DNA from: Methylococcaceae bacterium UBA1147 | GTDB lineage: Bacteria; Pseudomonadota; Gammaproteobacteria; Methylococcales; UBA1147 | Assembly (NCBI GenBank): GCA_002311315.1 | Contig: DBZZ01000078.1 | Location: forward strand, 23,214-38,492 | Direction: 5' to 3' | DNA: 15,279 bases | Part shown: positions 1 to 8,577 of the stretch, piece by piece | How the letters are laid out: each line of letters starts with the position of its first letter | Numbering within the stretch: position 1 is the first letter of the stretch | Program-made: the position numbers and the translations under genes | The notes under the pieces: generated by a model | The model's input: only the letters and a program-made list of their open reading frames with translations | Told to the model about the DNA's origin: nothing | The model's database searches: none

Positions 1-1836
1 CACGCCGGGACGGAAGCCGCCTTGGCGGCCGGGCGCACCGGTGCGCGGACGCTTCTACTGACCCAGAATATCGATACCTTGGGTCAGATGAGCTGTAATC
101 CAGCGATCGGCGGAATTGGTAAGAGCCACCTGGTCAAGGAAATCGATGCCCTGGGTGGGGCCATGGGACGGGCGGCGGACCTGGCCGGAATCCAGTTTCG
201 AGTGCTGAATGCCAGCAAGGGTTATGCGGTACGTGCAACGAGAGCCCAGGCCGACCGTACCCTATATAGGAATGCGATTCGCCGGATCCTTGAAAACCAG
301 CCCGGGTTAAGCCTATTTCAGCAAGCCGTTTCAGATCTCGTGGTGGAGAATGGCGCAGTGCGTGGCGTGATTACCGAGATGGGCCTTCGTTTTTCGGCTG
401 CTTCGGTGGTTCTTACTGTCGGTACCTTCCTGGCAGGCAGAATTCATATCGGGGAATCGAGTTATTCTGGCGGTCGGGCGGGCGATTCCTCCGCGTCTGC
501 CCTGGCTTCCCGATTAAGGGAACTGGCTTTTAGTGTCGACCGGCTCAAGACCGGTACACCACCCCGGATAGACGGGCGAACGGTCAATTTTGATGTGATG
601 GAGAAACAGCCGGGTGATGAACCTCTACCGGTCTTTTCGTTCATTGGCAACGCCGCAGAGCATCCCAGGCAGATTCCTTGTCACATCACTAGAACCTCAT
701 CAGAAACTCATGACATCATCCGCTCCGGTCTCGATCGATCGCCCATGTTTTCCGGGGCAATCGAGGGCCGGGGGCCGCGGTACTGCCCATCGATCGAAGA
801 CAAGGTGGTTCGCTTCGGGGAGAGAAATTCGCACCAGATCTTTGTCGAACCCGAGGGGCTGAATACGCACGAGATTTATCCCAACGGCATATCGACCAGC
901 CTTCCCTTTGAGGTTCAGTACGACTTTGTACGGTCGATCCGGGGCTTTGAAAAGGCCGACATTACCCGGCCCGGCTACGCGATCGAGTATGATTTCTTTG
1001 ATCCCAGGGGGCTTTACACCTCGCTGGAAACCCGGCACATGAAGGGCCTGTATTTTGCGGGCCAGATCAACGGGACCACGGGTTACGAGGAAGCCGCTGC
1101 GCAGGGGCTGATTGCCGGGCTCAATGCAGCCAGGCGGGCGAGCGGACAGGAGCCTTGGTGTCCGCGCAGGAATGAAGCCTATATCGGGGTCATGATTGAT
1201 GACCTGGTAACACTCGGTACGCAGGAACCCTACCGCATGTTTACCAGCCGAGCCGAATACCGGCTCCTGTTGCGAGAGGACAATGCGGACCTTCGCCTGA
1301 CGCCGATTGGTCATTCACTCGGGCTGGTCGGCGACGAACGGCTACGGATATTGGAACAGAAGAAAACAGCCATCAGTGATTTGCAGAGCGATTTAGAAAC
1401 CACGCGGGTCAGGGTAGCCAGTCCGGAAGCCAGGGCGCTTGAAGAAATTCTCGAAGCACCGCTTGCCCGTGACTCAAGCCTTATGGATCTTCTGCGGCGG
1501 CCGCAAATCAACATCGGTCATTTGCTGAGTCAGTGCTTGTCTTCTGCCGATGTCATGGATGAAAAGGTTGCAGAACAGGTCGAGATACAGGCCAAGTATG
1601 CCGGTTACATCGAGCGACAACAAACTGAAATCAGCCGCAACCTTCGTTTCGAGAATCTGAAGATTCCAGACAGCATGAATTATGCGAACGTTGTTGGCCT
1701 GTCCTGCGAGGTCCGGGAAAAGCTGAGCGCGGGGATTCCAGAAACCCTGGGCCAGGCGGCAAGAATGTCGGGTGTTACGCCGGCGGCGATTTCCTTGCTT
1801 CTGGTTCATTTGAAACGTCACAGCAATCGCCGCTAA
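1..1836 (+). CDS. mnmG: tRNA uridine-5-carboxymethylaminomethyl(34) synthesis enzyme MnmG (5'-truncated by window edge)
   Basis: MnmG is the FAD-dependent partner of MnmE. Together they install the carboxymethylaminomethyl group on U34 of certain tRNAs in the cytoplasm. The frame is open from base 1 and begins HAGTEAALAA, the second half of the GxGxxGxEAA dinucleotide-binding loop, so roughly the first 15 codons lie left of the window. The TTG at 22 is internal and not a start. Family motifs in order are SCNPAIGGIGK, GTFLAGRIHIGE, RLKTGTPPRI, GPRYCPSIEDK (with the conserved Cys at visible codon 262), FDPRGLYTSLETRHMKGLYFAGQ and the C-terminal GLSCEVREKL...TLGQAARMSGVTPAAISLLL helical domain that binds MnmE and tRNA. 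The 611 visible residues plus about 15 missing ones match the roughly 629 of E. coli. It is followed by rsmG, as in many gammaproteobacteria. Identity is certain; only the 5' end is missing. Confidence 0.97.
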   Translation, partial: HAGTEAALAAGRTGARTLLLTQNIDTLGQMSCNPAIGGIGKSHLVKEIDALGGAMGRAADLAGIQFRVLNASKGYAVRATRAQADRTLYRNAIRRILENQPGLSLFQQAVSDLVVENGAVRGVITEMGLRFSAASVVLTVGTFLAGRIHIGESSYSGGRAGDSSASALASRLRELAFSVDRLKTGTPPRIDGRTVNFDVMEKQPGDEPLPVFSFIGNAAEHPRQIPCHITRTSSETHDIIRSGLDRSPMFSGAIEGRGPRYCPSIEDKVVRFGERNSHQIFVEPEGLNTHEIYPNGISTSLPFEVQYDFVRSIRGFEKADITRPGYAIEYDFFDPRGLYTSLETRHMKGLYFAGQINGTTGYEEAAAQGLIAGLNAARRASGQEPWCPRRNEAYIGVMIDDLVTLGTQEPYRMFTSRAEYRLLLREDNADLRLTPIGHSLGLVGDERLRILEQKKTAISDLQSDLETTRVRVASPEARALEEILEAPLARDSSLMDLLRRPQINIGHLLSQCLSSADVMDEKVAEQVEIQAKYAGYIERQQTEISRNLRFENLKIPDSMNYANVVGLSCEVREKLSAGIPETLGQAARMSGVTPAAISLLLVHLKRHSNRR

Positions 1837-1850
1837 GAGGCGGCGATTGC
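1823..1850 (+). terminator. Perfect 11-bp hairpin straddling the mnmG stop codon (possible terminator or 3' stabiliser)
   Basis: GCAATCGCCGC (1823-1833) is perfectly complementary to GCGGCGATTGC (1840-1850), with a six-base loop that contains the TAA stop codon of mnmG. The stem is GC-rich and stable, but no T-run follows (the next bases are GTCCACAG), so it does not fit a canonical Rho-independent terminator. It could block 3' exonucleases, cause pausing or attenuate read-through into rsmG. The structure is seen directly; the role is inference. Confidence 0.45.
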
Positions 1851-2006
1851 GTCCACAGTCACAAGATCTAGCTATTCTCGTTTGCGGAAAATACATTGTC
1901 GACATAACTCAGGTCCAGGAACCGATGCCTCTGGGATCAATGCGACAGCCCTTGTCGGAGATGGGTTCATCCTTCCTAGTCGTCTTCTGATTGGGTGGGA
2001 ACCCGG

Positions 2007-2651
2007 ATGACAGGAGATCATTCCGCATTGCTTCAGCGGGGCCTCAGAAAACTTGGAATCGCGGAAAATGCTGGGCTTTCAAGCCGGCTGTTGGCTTTTC
2101 TCGACTTGTTGTCGAAATGGAACAAGGTCTACAACCTAACCGCGATCCGTGATCCGGAAGCGATGATCACGCACCATCTTCTGGACAGCCTGTCGGTTTC
2201 CACCCTGCTTTCGGGGCAAAGGGTGCTGGATGTCGGTACCGGCCCGGGTCTTCCCGGCATTCCTCTTTCCATGGCTCATCCGCAACGGGATTTCGTGTTG
2301 ATCGACAGCAGTGCGAAGAAAACTCGCTTCATTCGCCAGGCCAAGCTTGAGATGGGCCTGAAGAACGTGGACGTCATTCATGAAAGAGTTGAGAAATTTG
2401 AAAACGTGGAATTATTCGATACGATAGTGACCCGAGCCTATTCTTCCGTAGAGCGTATTCTTTCGAGTTCAGCCCACTTGCTCGGGCCGGGCGGCCAGAT
2501 TCTGGCGATGAGAGGCCGTATGGCGGAAGCAGACGAGCAATACGCGGGATTCAGGTCCCGGATCATACCCGTAGACGTTCCCGGGATAGAGGGAGCCCGG
2601 CATATTTTGATGATGACACCCGATATACCGGAACAGGGTTCGGGTCGGTGA
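2007..2651 (+). CDS. rsmG: 16S rRNA (guanine(527)-N7)-methyltransferase RsmG (GidB)
   Basis: RsmG transfers a methyl group from S-adenosylmethionine to N7 of G527 in 16S rRNA, in the 530 loop of the 30S subunit; loss in other bacteria gives low-level streptomycin resistance. The protein shows KWNKVYNLTAI and HHLLDSLS in the N-terminal part, the SAM-binding glycine loop DVGTGPG at residues 75-81 followed by LPGIPLS, and the TRAYSS region further on. I chose ATG 2007, which gives 214 residues, close to the E. coli length of 207. A GTG at 1995 would add four residues and cannot be excluded. A GGGTGG at 1993-1998 may serve as a modest ribosome-binding site for the ATG. The 170 bases after mnmG contain only the hairpin at the mnmG stop and no convincing promoter. 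The stop lies four bases before parA, suggesting cotranscription with parAB. Confidence 0.95.
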   Translation: MTGDHSALLQRGLRKLGIAENAGLSSRLLAFLDLLSKWNKVYNLTAIRDPEAMITHHLLDSLSVSTLLSGQRVLDVGTGPGLPGIPLSMAHPQRDFVLIDSSAKKTRFIRQAKLEMGLKNVDVIHERVEKFENVELFDTIVTRAYSSVERILSSSAHLLGPGGQILAMRGRMAEADEQYAGFRSRIIPVDVPGIEGARHILMMTPDIPEQGSGR

Positions 2652-2655
2652 AGGC

Positions 2656-3429
2656 ATGGCAAAAATAATAGCGGTCGCCAATCAGAAGGGTGGCGTTGGC
2701 AAGACAACCACCAGCGTAAACCTGGCTGCGAGTTTTGCATTGGCTGAAAAACGGGTCCTTCTGGTCGATATTGACCCGCAGGGTAATTCGACCATGGCCT
2801 GCGGCGTGAACAAAAGCGAACTCGAGCTATCCACCTGTGACTTGCTGCTCGGAGACGCCACAGCAGCCGATGTCGTGATTCGCCGGAACAACATCGGAAT
2901 GGACCTGTTGCCGGGAAATTCGGATCTGACGGCCGCAGAAGTGGAACTGCCCCGGGTCGACAAGAAGGAACGCCGCCTGTTGGATGGACTGGCTAGCTGC
3001 CGCGAACAATACGATTATGTCGTGATTGATTGCCCGCCGTCGCTGAACATGCTGACAGTAAACGCGCTGGTTGCGGCGGATGGTGTCCTGATTCCAATGC
3101 AGTGCGAGTATTATGCGCTGGAGGGATTAACAGCCCTTGTAGACACGATAAAGAATCTCCGTAGCGGTCTTAATCCCAGGCTTCGTATAGAAGGCCTGTT
3201 GCGAACCATGTACGATCCGAGAAGCCGGTTGACCCAGGATGTTTCTGCTCAGTTGATCGACTATTTCAAGGACAGGGTCTTCCGGACTGTTATTCCGCGG
3301 AACATAAGGCTCGCCGAAGCACCCAGCCATGGACTACCGGCCTACTATTACGATCGCAAGTCCCGCGGAGCTCTGGCCTACATGGCGCTTGCCGGAGAGA
3401 TGATCAGAAAAGACAAGGACTATTCGTGA
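2656..3429 (+). CDS. parA: Chromosome-partitioning ATPase ParA (Soj-type)
   Basis: ParA is a small deviant-Walker ATPase that binds nucleoid DNA as an ATP dimer and moves or positions ParB-parS complexes so that replicated origins segregate. The 257-residue protein starts MAKIIAVANQ and has the deviant Walker A KGGVGKTT at residues 11-18, with the signature Lys11 and catalytic Lys16. It also has the A' motif DIDPQGN from Asp38 and the Walker B VVIDCPPS with Asp125. There is no N-terminal DNA-binding extension, so this is the short chromosomal Soj-like type and not a plasmid type Ia ParA. The ATG follows the rsmG stop by four bases, and an AAGG sits immediately upstream. Its position beside parB and near mnmG fits the origin-proximal par locus. 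Its partner is the ParB encoded 22 bases downstream. Confidence 0.96.
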   Translation: MAKIIAVANQKGGVGKTTTSVNLAASFALAEKRVLLVDIDPQGNSTMACGVNKSELELSTCDLLLGDATAADVVIRRNNIGMDLLPGNSDLTAAEVELPRVDKKERRLLDGLASCREQYDYVVIDCPPSLNMLTVNALVAADGVLIPMQCEYYALEGLTALVDTIKNLRSGLNPRLRIEGLLRTMYDPRSRLTQDVSAQLIDYFKDRVFRTVIPRNIRLAEAPSHGLPAYYYDRKSRGALAYMALAGEMIRKDKDYS

Positions 3430-3451
3430 ACCCATTGAGAAGAGCGTCGTA

Positions 3452-4300
3452 ATGCCGGTAAAGAAAAGGGGGCTTGGCCGGGGGCTGAACGCCCTGATCG
3501 GAGATGTTTCTTCCGTAGCCCTGGAAAAGTCGGAAAAAACTTTACCCGTTGACCAGCTTCGGCGCGGACGCTACCAGGCGCGGCGACAGATGGATCAGGA
3601 ACGCTTGCAGGAACTGGCGGATTCGATTAACGCCCAGGGGATCATTCAGCCGATCCTGGTTCGTACCATGGGCGGTGAAAAATACGAGATCGTTGCTGGC
3701 GAGCGGCGTTGGCGGGCTGCGCAGCTGGCTGGAATCCATGAAGTACCGGTTTTGATTCGCGATATTTCCGACCAGGCGGCAATGGCGCTGGGGTTGATCG
3801 AGAATATTCAGCGCGAGGACCTGAACCCCCTGGAAGAGGCGGAGGCCCTCAACCGGCTGCTGAAGGAATTCAAGATGACCCACCAGCAGGTAGCGGATTC
3901 AGTCGGGAAATCACGAACCACGATAACCAACCTGTTGCGGTTGATGGATCTTCAGGAGCGCGTGAAAAACTGCCTGCAGGATGGATCGATTGAAATGGGT
4001 CACGGAAGGGCCTTGCTCGGGCTTCAGGGGCAATTGCAGGTCCAGGCAGCAGAAAGGATCATGGCCCAGGGTCTGAGTGTCAGGGCGACCGAGAAACTGG
4101 TCAGGGGTTTACAGGCCAAGGGAACCGACGAGCGAAAGACGGCGGTCACGGACCCGGACATCATAGCGCTACAGACACGGATCAGTGAAAAACTCGGGGC
4201 CCGAGTTTCCATTCAGCACAAGCCGAGTGGAAAAGGCCGGCTTGTGATCAGCTACAACACAGTGGACGAACTGGAAGGGGTTCTAGACCGACTCAAATGA
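3452..4300 (+). CDS. parB: Chromosome-partitioning protein ParB (Spo0J family, CTPase clamp)
   Basis: ParB binds parS sites near the origin, loads as a CTP-dependent sliding clamp and stimulates ParA ATPase. The 282-residue protein has a basic N-terminal ParA-contact segment KKRGLGRGLNALIG. The ParB/Srx fold follows, with GIIQPILVR, the CTP-binding box GERRWRAA (Glu84 to Ala89) and ENIQR (Glu117 to Arg121). A helix-turn-helix lies around residues 142-164 (QQVADSVGKSRTTITNLL), and a C-terminal dimerisation region ends the protein. ATG 3452 has a purine-rich GAGAAGAG about 10 bases upstream. All key motifs are intact. No full 16-base parS palindrome was found in this window, so its binding sites must lie elsewhere near the origin. 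Confidence 0.96.
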   Translation: MPVKKRGLGRGLNALIGDVSSVALEKSEKTLPVDQLRRGRYQARRQMDQERLQELADSINAQGIIQPILVRTMGGEKYEIVAGERRWRAAQLAGIHEVPVLIRDISDQAAMALGLIENIQREDLNPLEEAEALNRLLKEFKMTHQQVADSVGKSRTTITNLLRLMDLQERVKNCLQDGSIEMGHGRALLGLQGQLQVQAAERIMAQGLSVRATEKLVRGLQAKGTDERKTAVTDPDIIALQTRISEKLGARVSIQHKPSGKGRLVISYNTVDELEGVLDRLK

Positions 4301-4310
4301 CTACCCTCAA

Positions 4311-4353
4311 GGGTCCGGGTTACTGGCGAGTGAAACAGGGCCCGACCCATTTT
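4311..4353 (+). terminator. Possible weak terminator after parB
   Basis: GGGTCCGGG (4311-4319) can pair with CCCGACCC (4341-4348) with one bulged C, followed by A and four Ts (4350-4353). The loop is about 21 bases, long for an intrinsic terminator. A second small palindrome, ACCCTCAAGGGT, overlaps it at 4303-4314. It lies where the par operon would be expected to end before the atp promoter. Weak support. Confidence 0.3.
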
Positions 4354-4386
4354 GGAGCGCGGCTGTCTTTCCCGTACACAAGCCCC

Positions 4387-4415
4387 TTGAACCAGTCGAA
4401 TTAACGGTATAGAAT
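4387..4415 (+). promoter_or_regulatory. Predicted sigma70-type promoter of the atp operon
   Basis: TTGAAC (4387-4392) and TAGAAT (4410-4415) are separated by 17 bases. The -10 box matches consensus at 5 of 6 positions and the -35 box at 4 of 6. Transcription would start near 4422, giving a leader of about 20 bases before the proposed atpI start at 4445. The position between parB and the first atp gene supports the call; it is inferred from sequence only. Confidence 0.55.
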
Positions 4416-4444
4416 AGCCCGTTGTTTTGGGCGGAGATTTCCTG

Positions 4445-4846
4445 TTGATCGGTGGTGATCCATTCATTGCGATCCGGAAAATTCTGACGGTACAGGCAAG
4501 CGTTTCGATCGTGGTGCCAGCTTTGATGCTGGTATTTTTTGGTTGGGCGGATGCCCGATCCGGGTTCCTGGGAGCGTTGACCGGCTTTATACCGAGCCTT
4601 TGCTTTGCCTTGCGGATTATTGCAGCGAAAGCTAAATCCGCGAAACACACCGTACGTGCTTTTTACTCCGGTGAAGCGATGAAGATCGTCATCACGGCGG
4701 GGCTGTTTGTGTGTGTGTTTCAATTACCAAATATTTTATATGGACCGCTGTTTGTAGGGTTTTCGGCGGTGATCTCAGTATTTTGGTTCGCGCTGTTATT
4801 CAGTCGAACAGAGAGTGATGCGAGAAATGGCAACAGAAGCTCATGA
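4445..4846 (+). CDS. atpI: ATP synthase subunit I (Fo assembly accessory protein)
   Basis: AtpI is a small inner-membrane protein encoded first in the atp operon. It is not part of the mature enzyme but is reported to assist c-ring assembly or stability. The start is not an ATG. TTG 4445 is preceded by GGAG at 4433-4436 with an eight-base gap and gives 133 residues. A further in-frame TTG at 4427 would add six residues but would overlap that ribosome-binding site. Four hydrophobic segments are visible, near residues 14-32, 38-58, 78-97 and 99-118. An FYSGEAMKI stretch corresponds to the FGEAFK-like motif of the gammaproteobacterial family (AtpI/UncI). Identity rests on topology, this motif and position, because AtpI sequence is poorly conserved. 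Its end overlaps the start of atpB. Confidence 0.85.
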   Translation: MIGGDPFIAIRKILTVQASVSIVVPALMLVFFGWADARSGFLGALTGFIPSLCFALRIIAAKAKSAKHTVRAFYSGEAMKIVITAGLFVCVFQLPNILYGPLFVGFSAVISVFWFALLFSRTESDARNGNRSS

Positions 4847-5603
4847 TACGGGTGGGGCAAGCGGATACATTGTCCACCACTTAACGCCGTTATCAACTGG
4901 AGAGGGGTTCTGGACCGTCCATCTGGATACGCTGTTCTTTTCCGGATTTTTGGGCGCATTTTTCCTTTTCTGGTTTCATTTGGCCGCCAGCCGAGCGACT
5001 TCGGGAGTTCCCGGCGGGCTTCAGAATTTCGCCGAGATGCTCGTCGAATTCGTTGATACCCAAGTCAAGGATAGTTTTCACGGCAAGAGTGCCTTGATTG
5101 CTCCCCTGGCGCTGACCATTTTCGTTTGGGTCTTCCTGATGAATTTCATGGACCTATTTCCGGTTGATCTTTTGCCTTGGCTTGGTTCGATGATGGGTCT
5201 CGAATACCTGCGAGTGGTGCCGACTACCGATCTTAACGCCACATTCGCAATGTCCATCAGCGTATTTATCCTGATTATTTTTTACAGCATCAAGATCAAG
5301 GGGGTTATCGGTTTCGGAAAGGAGTTGGCGTTCCAGCCGTTCGGTCCTTGGCTATTGCCCTTCAACCTGTTGCTCAAGGTTGTTGAAGAAATTGCCAAAC
5401 CCATCTCGCTCGGGCTTCGTCTTTTCGGCAATCTTTACGCCGGTGAGCTTATTTTCATGCTGATTGCTCTGCTTCCGTGGTGGGGTCAATGGCTGTTGAG
5501 CTTTCCGTGGGCGTTATTTCATATTCTCATCATTACGCTGCAGGCGTTCATATTCATGGTTCTGACGATTGTCTATCTGAGTATGGCGCATGAGGATCAT
5601 TAA
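4827..5603 (+). CDS. atpB: F1Fo ATP synthase subunit a
   Basis: Subunit a forms the two half-channels that carry protons to and from the c-ring in the inner membrane. The 258-residue protein has several long hydrophobic helices and the signature AKPISLGLRLFGNLYAGEL. This includes the essential arginine (Arg198, equivalent to E. coli Arg210) and a glutamate nine residues later (Glu207, equivalent to Glu219). The C-terminal ITLQAFIFMVLTIVYLSMA closely matches E. coli. I chose ATG 4827 (MATEAHDTG) because family members usually begin MA-x-E close to an xHHL segment, as here (VHHLTPL). It has GAGAG 11 bases upstream. GTG 4815 and ATG 4818 are possible earlier starts. With ATG 4827 the gene overlaps atpI by 20 bases, suggesting translational coupling. 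Confidence 0.96.
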   Translation: MATEAHDTGGASGYIVHHLTPLSTGEGFWTVHLDTLFFSGFLGAFFLFWFHLAASRATSGVPGGLQNFAEMLVEFVDTQVKDSFHGKSALIAPLALTIFVWVFLMNFMDLFPVDLLPWLGSMMGLEYLRVVPTTDLNATFAMSISVFILIIFYSIKIKGVIGFGKELAFQPFGPWLLPFNLLLKVVEEIAKPISLGLRLFGNLYAGELIFMLIALLPWWGQWLLSFPWALFHILIITLQAFIFMVLTIVYLSMAHEDH

Positions 5604-5620
5604 ACGGTTGATCCATCTTT

Positions 5621-5660
5621 TTTCAATCACTTCAATATTACGTAGGATTTCGGAGGTAAC
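5621..5660 (+). promoter_or_regulatory. Strong translation initiation region of atpE
   Basis: The 57-base gap before atpE holds a pyrimidine- and AT-rich stretch and then GGAGGT at 5652-5657, the best Shine-Dalgarno match in the operon, placed three bases before the ATG. The c subunit is needed in many copies per enzyme. In E. coli the atpE leader contains a U-rich translational enhancer, and this leader is similar in character. The sequence is seen; the enhancer role is inference. Confidence 0.55.
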
Positions 5661-5945
5661 ATGGAACTCGCACAATTAATTGCAGACGTACAGGGTATGA
5701 CCGCCATCGCTGTTGGCCTGGTTCTTGGCATGGGTGCAATGGGCACCGCGATCGGCTTCGGTCTTCTTGGTGGCCGCTTTCTCGAAGGTGCTGCTCGTCA
5801 GCCGGAAATGGTCCCGATGCTTCAGGTCAAGATGTTCATCGTTGCTGGTCTGCTCGACGCGGTAACCATGATCGGTGTCGGCCTCGCACTCTTCTTCACC
5901 TTTGCTAACCCGTTTCTGTCAGCCGTCGAAGCTGCTGCAGGCTAA
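5661..5945 (+). CDS. atpE: F1Fo ATP synthase subunit c (proteolipid)
   Basis: Subunit c makes the membrane rotor ring that carries protons. The 94-residue hairpin has a glycine-rich first helix (glycines at 19, 23, 25, 28, 32 and 34), the polar loop ARQPE at residues 45-49 that contacts F1, and a second helix with the proton-binding carboxylate Asp66 in GLLDAVTMIGVGL. The carboxylate is Asp, as in E. coli Asp61, and I see no Glu-Ser sodium-binding pattern around it, so a proton-coupled ring is most likely. The N-terminus is about a dozen residues longer than the E. coli protein, and this is common in other gammaproteobacteria. The start is fixed by the strong GGAGGT just upstream. Confidence 0.97.
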   Translation: MELAQLIADVQGMTAIAVGLVLGMGAMGTAIGFGLLGGRFLEGAARQPEMVPMLQVKMFIVAGLLDAVTMIGVGLALFFTFANPFLSAVEAAAG

Positions 5946-5989
5946 AGGCTTCTTGACTATAAATCGCTTTTAATCACGAGGACAAAACT

Positions 5990-6469
5990 GTGAGTATCAA
6001 TGCGACTTTGATCGGCCAGATGATTACGTTCATGCTTCTGGTGTGGTTTACCATGAAGTATATTTGGCCGCCTTTGATCGATGCCCTTGAGGAACGTAAA
6101 AAGAAAATCGCCGAAGGTCTGGCCGCTGCAGAGCGTGGGCAGTCCGATATGAGACTGGCCGAAAAGCGTGCCCAGGGTGTCATCAAGGAGGCGAAAAGCC
6201 AAGCCGCGGATATCGTGGGCATGGCCCAGAAGCGTGCCTCTGAAATCGTCGAGGATTCCAAAGGGGATGCCCGTACGGAAGGAGACAGGCTCGTGGCGGC
6301 AGCTCAAGCCGAGATCGAGCACGAAGTTCAGCAAGTCAGGGACGGACTGCGTCAGGAAGTATCCGAACTGGCGCTCGCGGCTGCAGAGCAGATTCTGCAA
6401 AAAGAGGTGGATCGGCAGGTTCATGCTGAAGTGATCAAATCTGTTTCCGATCGACTCGGCAAGAGCTGA
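5990..6469 (+). CDS. atpF: F1Fo ATP synthase subunit b
   Basis: Subunit b forms the peripheral stalk that holds F1 stationary against rotation. The 159-residue protein (156 in E. coli) has one N-terminal membrane helix at about residues 6-26 and the conserved WPPL at 26-29. Arg36 is in the same position as the functionally important Arg36 of E. coli b. After that comes a long, highly charged, alanine-rich helical region that would form the right-handed coiled-coil dimer. It starts with GTG at 5990, with GAGG at 5978-5981 as ribosome-binding site. The start is supported by the MSINATLIGQ N-terminus, which aligns with MNLNATILGQ of E. coli. It ends two bases before atpH. Confidence 0.96.
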   Translation: MSINATLIGQMITFMLLVWFTMKYIWPPLIDALEERKKKIAEGLAAAERGQSDMRLAEKRAQGVIKEAKSQAADIVGMAQKRASEIVEDSKGDARTEGDRLVAAAQAEIEHEVQQVRDGLRQEVSELALAAAEQILQKEVDRQVHAEVIKSVSDRLGKS

Positions 6470-6471
6470 CA

Positions 6472-7008
6472 ATGAGCGAATTAGCGACATTGGCGCGGCC
6501 CTATGCGGAAGCTGTATTCAAGCGTGCCAAAGAGACTGATACGGCCGAGCAATGGTCGGACAACCTCGGGTTTCTGGCCATCACCATGCAGAATGAATCG
6601 CTGGCGGCGGCAGCGGACAACCCCAAGGTCGAGAAATCACGCCTTGTCGATCTTCTTCTAGACATCGGTCAGGGGCATCTCTCCAACGAAGGGATTAATT
6701 TTGTTCAGCTCCTCGTTGAAAACAAGCGGCTGAAACTGGTTTCGTACATCAGAGAGCTTTTCGAATCCTATCGTGCTGACGATGAAGGATATATTGAGGC
6801 AGAGGTCAGGACGGCTTTTCCGCTGACCGAAGAAGACGAAAAACAACTGGCTGAGACGATGGAAAACGTCCTGAAACGAAAAGTTCAATTCAATGTAGAG
6901 GAAGACAGGTCCCTGATCGGGGGGGTGATCGTCCGCGCGGGTGATACCGTGATTGATGCATCGGTGAGCGGACAGCTTCAGAAATTGGCCAAGCAACTCT
7001 ACAGCTAG
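6472..7008 (+). CDS. atpH: F1Fo ATP synthase subunit delta
   Basis: Delta sits on top of F1 and joins the alpha subunits to the b-subunit stalk. The 178-residue protein (177 in E. coli) begins with the family signature LARPYAEAVFKRA and has an all-helical N-terminal domain. Near the C-terminus it has the motif EEDRSLIGGVIVRAGDTVID, followed by the terminal helix QLQKLAKQLYS. ATG 6472 follows the atpF stop by two bases, and AAGAGC upstream is a weak ribosome-binding site. Translational coupling to atpF is likely. Confidence 0.96.
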   Translation: MSELATLARPYAEAVFKRAKETDTAEQWSDNLGFLAITMQNESLAAAADNPKVEKSRLVDLLLDIGQGHLSNEGINFVQLLVENKRLKLVSYIRELFESYRADDEGYIEAEVRTAFPLTEEDEKQLAETMENVLKRKVQFNVEEDRSLIGGVIVRAGDTVIDASVSGQLQKLAKQLYS

Positions 7009-7023
7009 AGTGAGAAAAGAATC

Positions 7024-8565
<1,542 letters not shown>

Positions 8566-8577
8566 GGAACAAGTCAG

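Noticed and set aside
700..1314. 204-codon open frame on the minus strand inside mnmG
   Set aside because: Antisense to a conserved gene and rich in Arg, Pro and Gly, as expected of a shadow frame.
5077..5092. TTTTCACGGCAAG in atpB as a parS site
   Set aside because: Only about 9 of 16 positions match the parS consensus and the right arm is broken; it is coding sequence.
5953..5975. TTGACT in the atpE-atpF gap as an internal promoter
   Set aside because: No -10-like box occurs at a suitable spacing, and the gap is simply the atpF leader.
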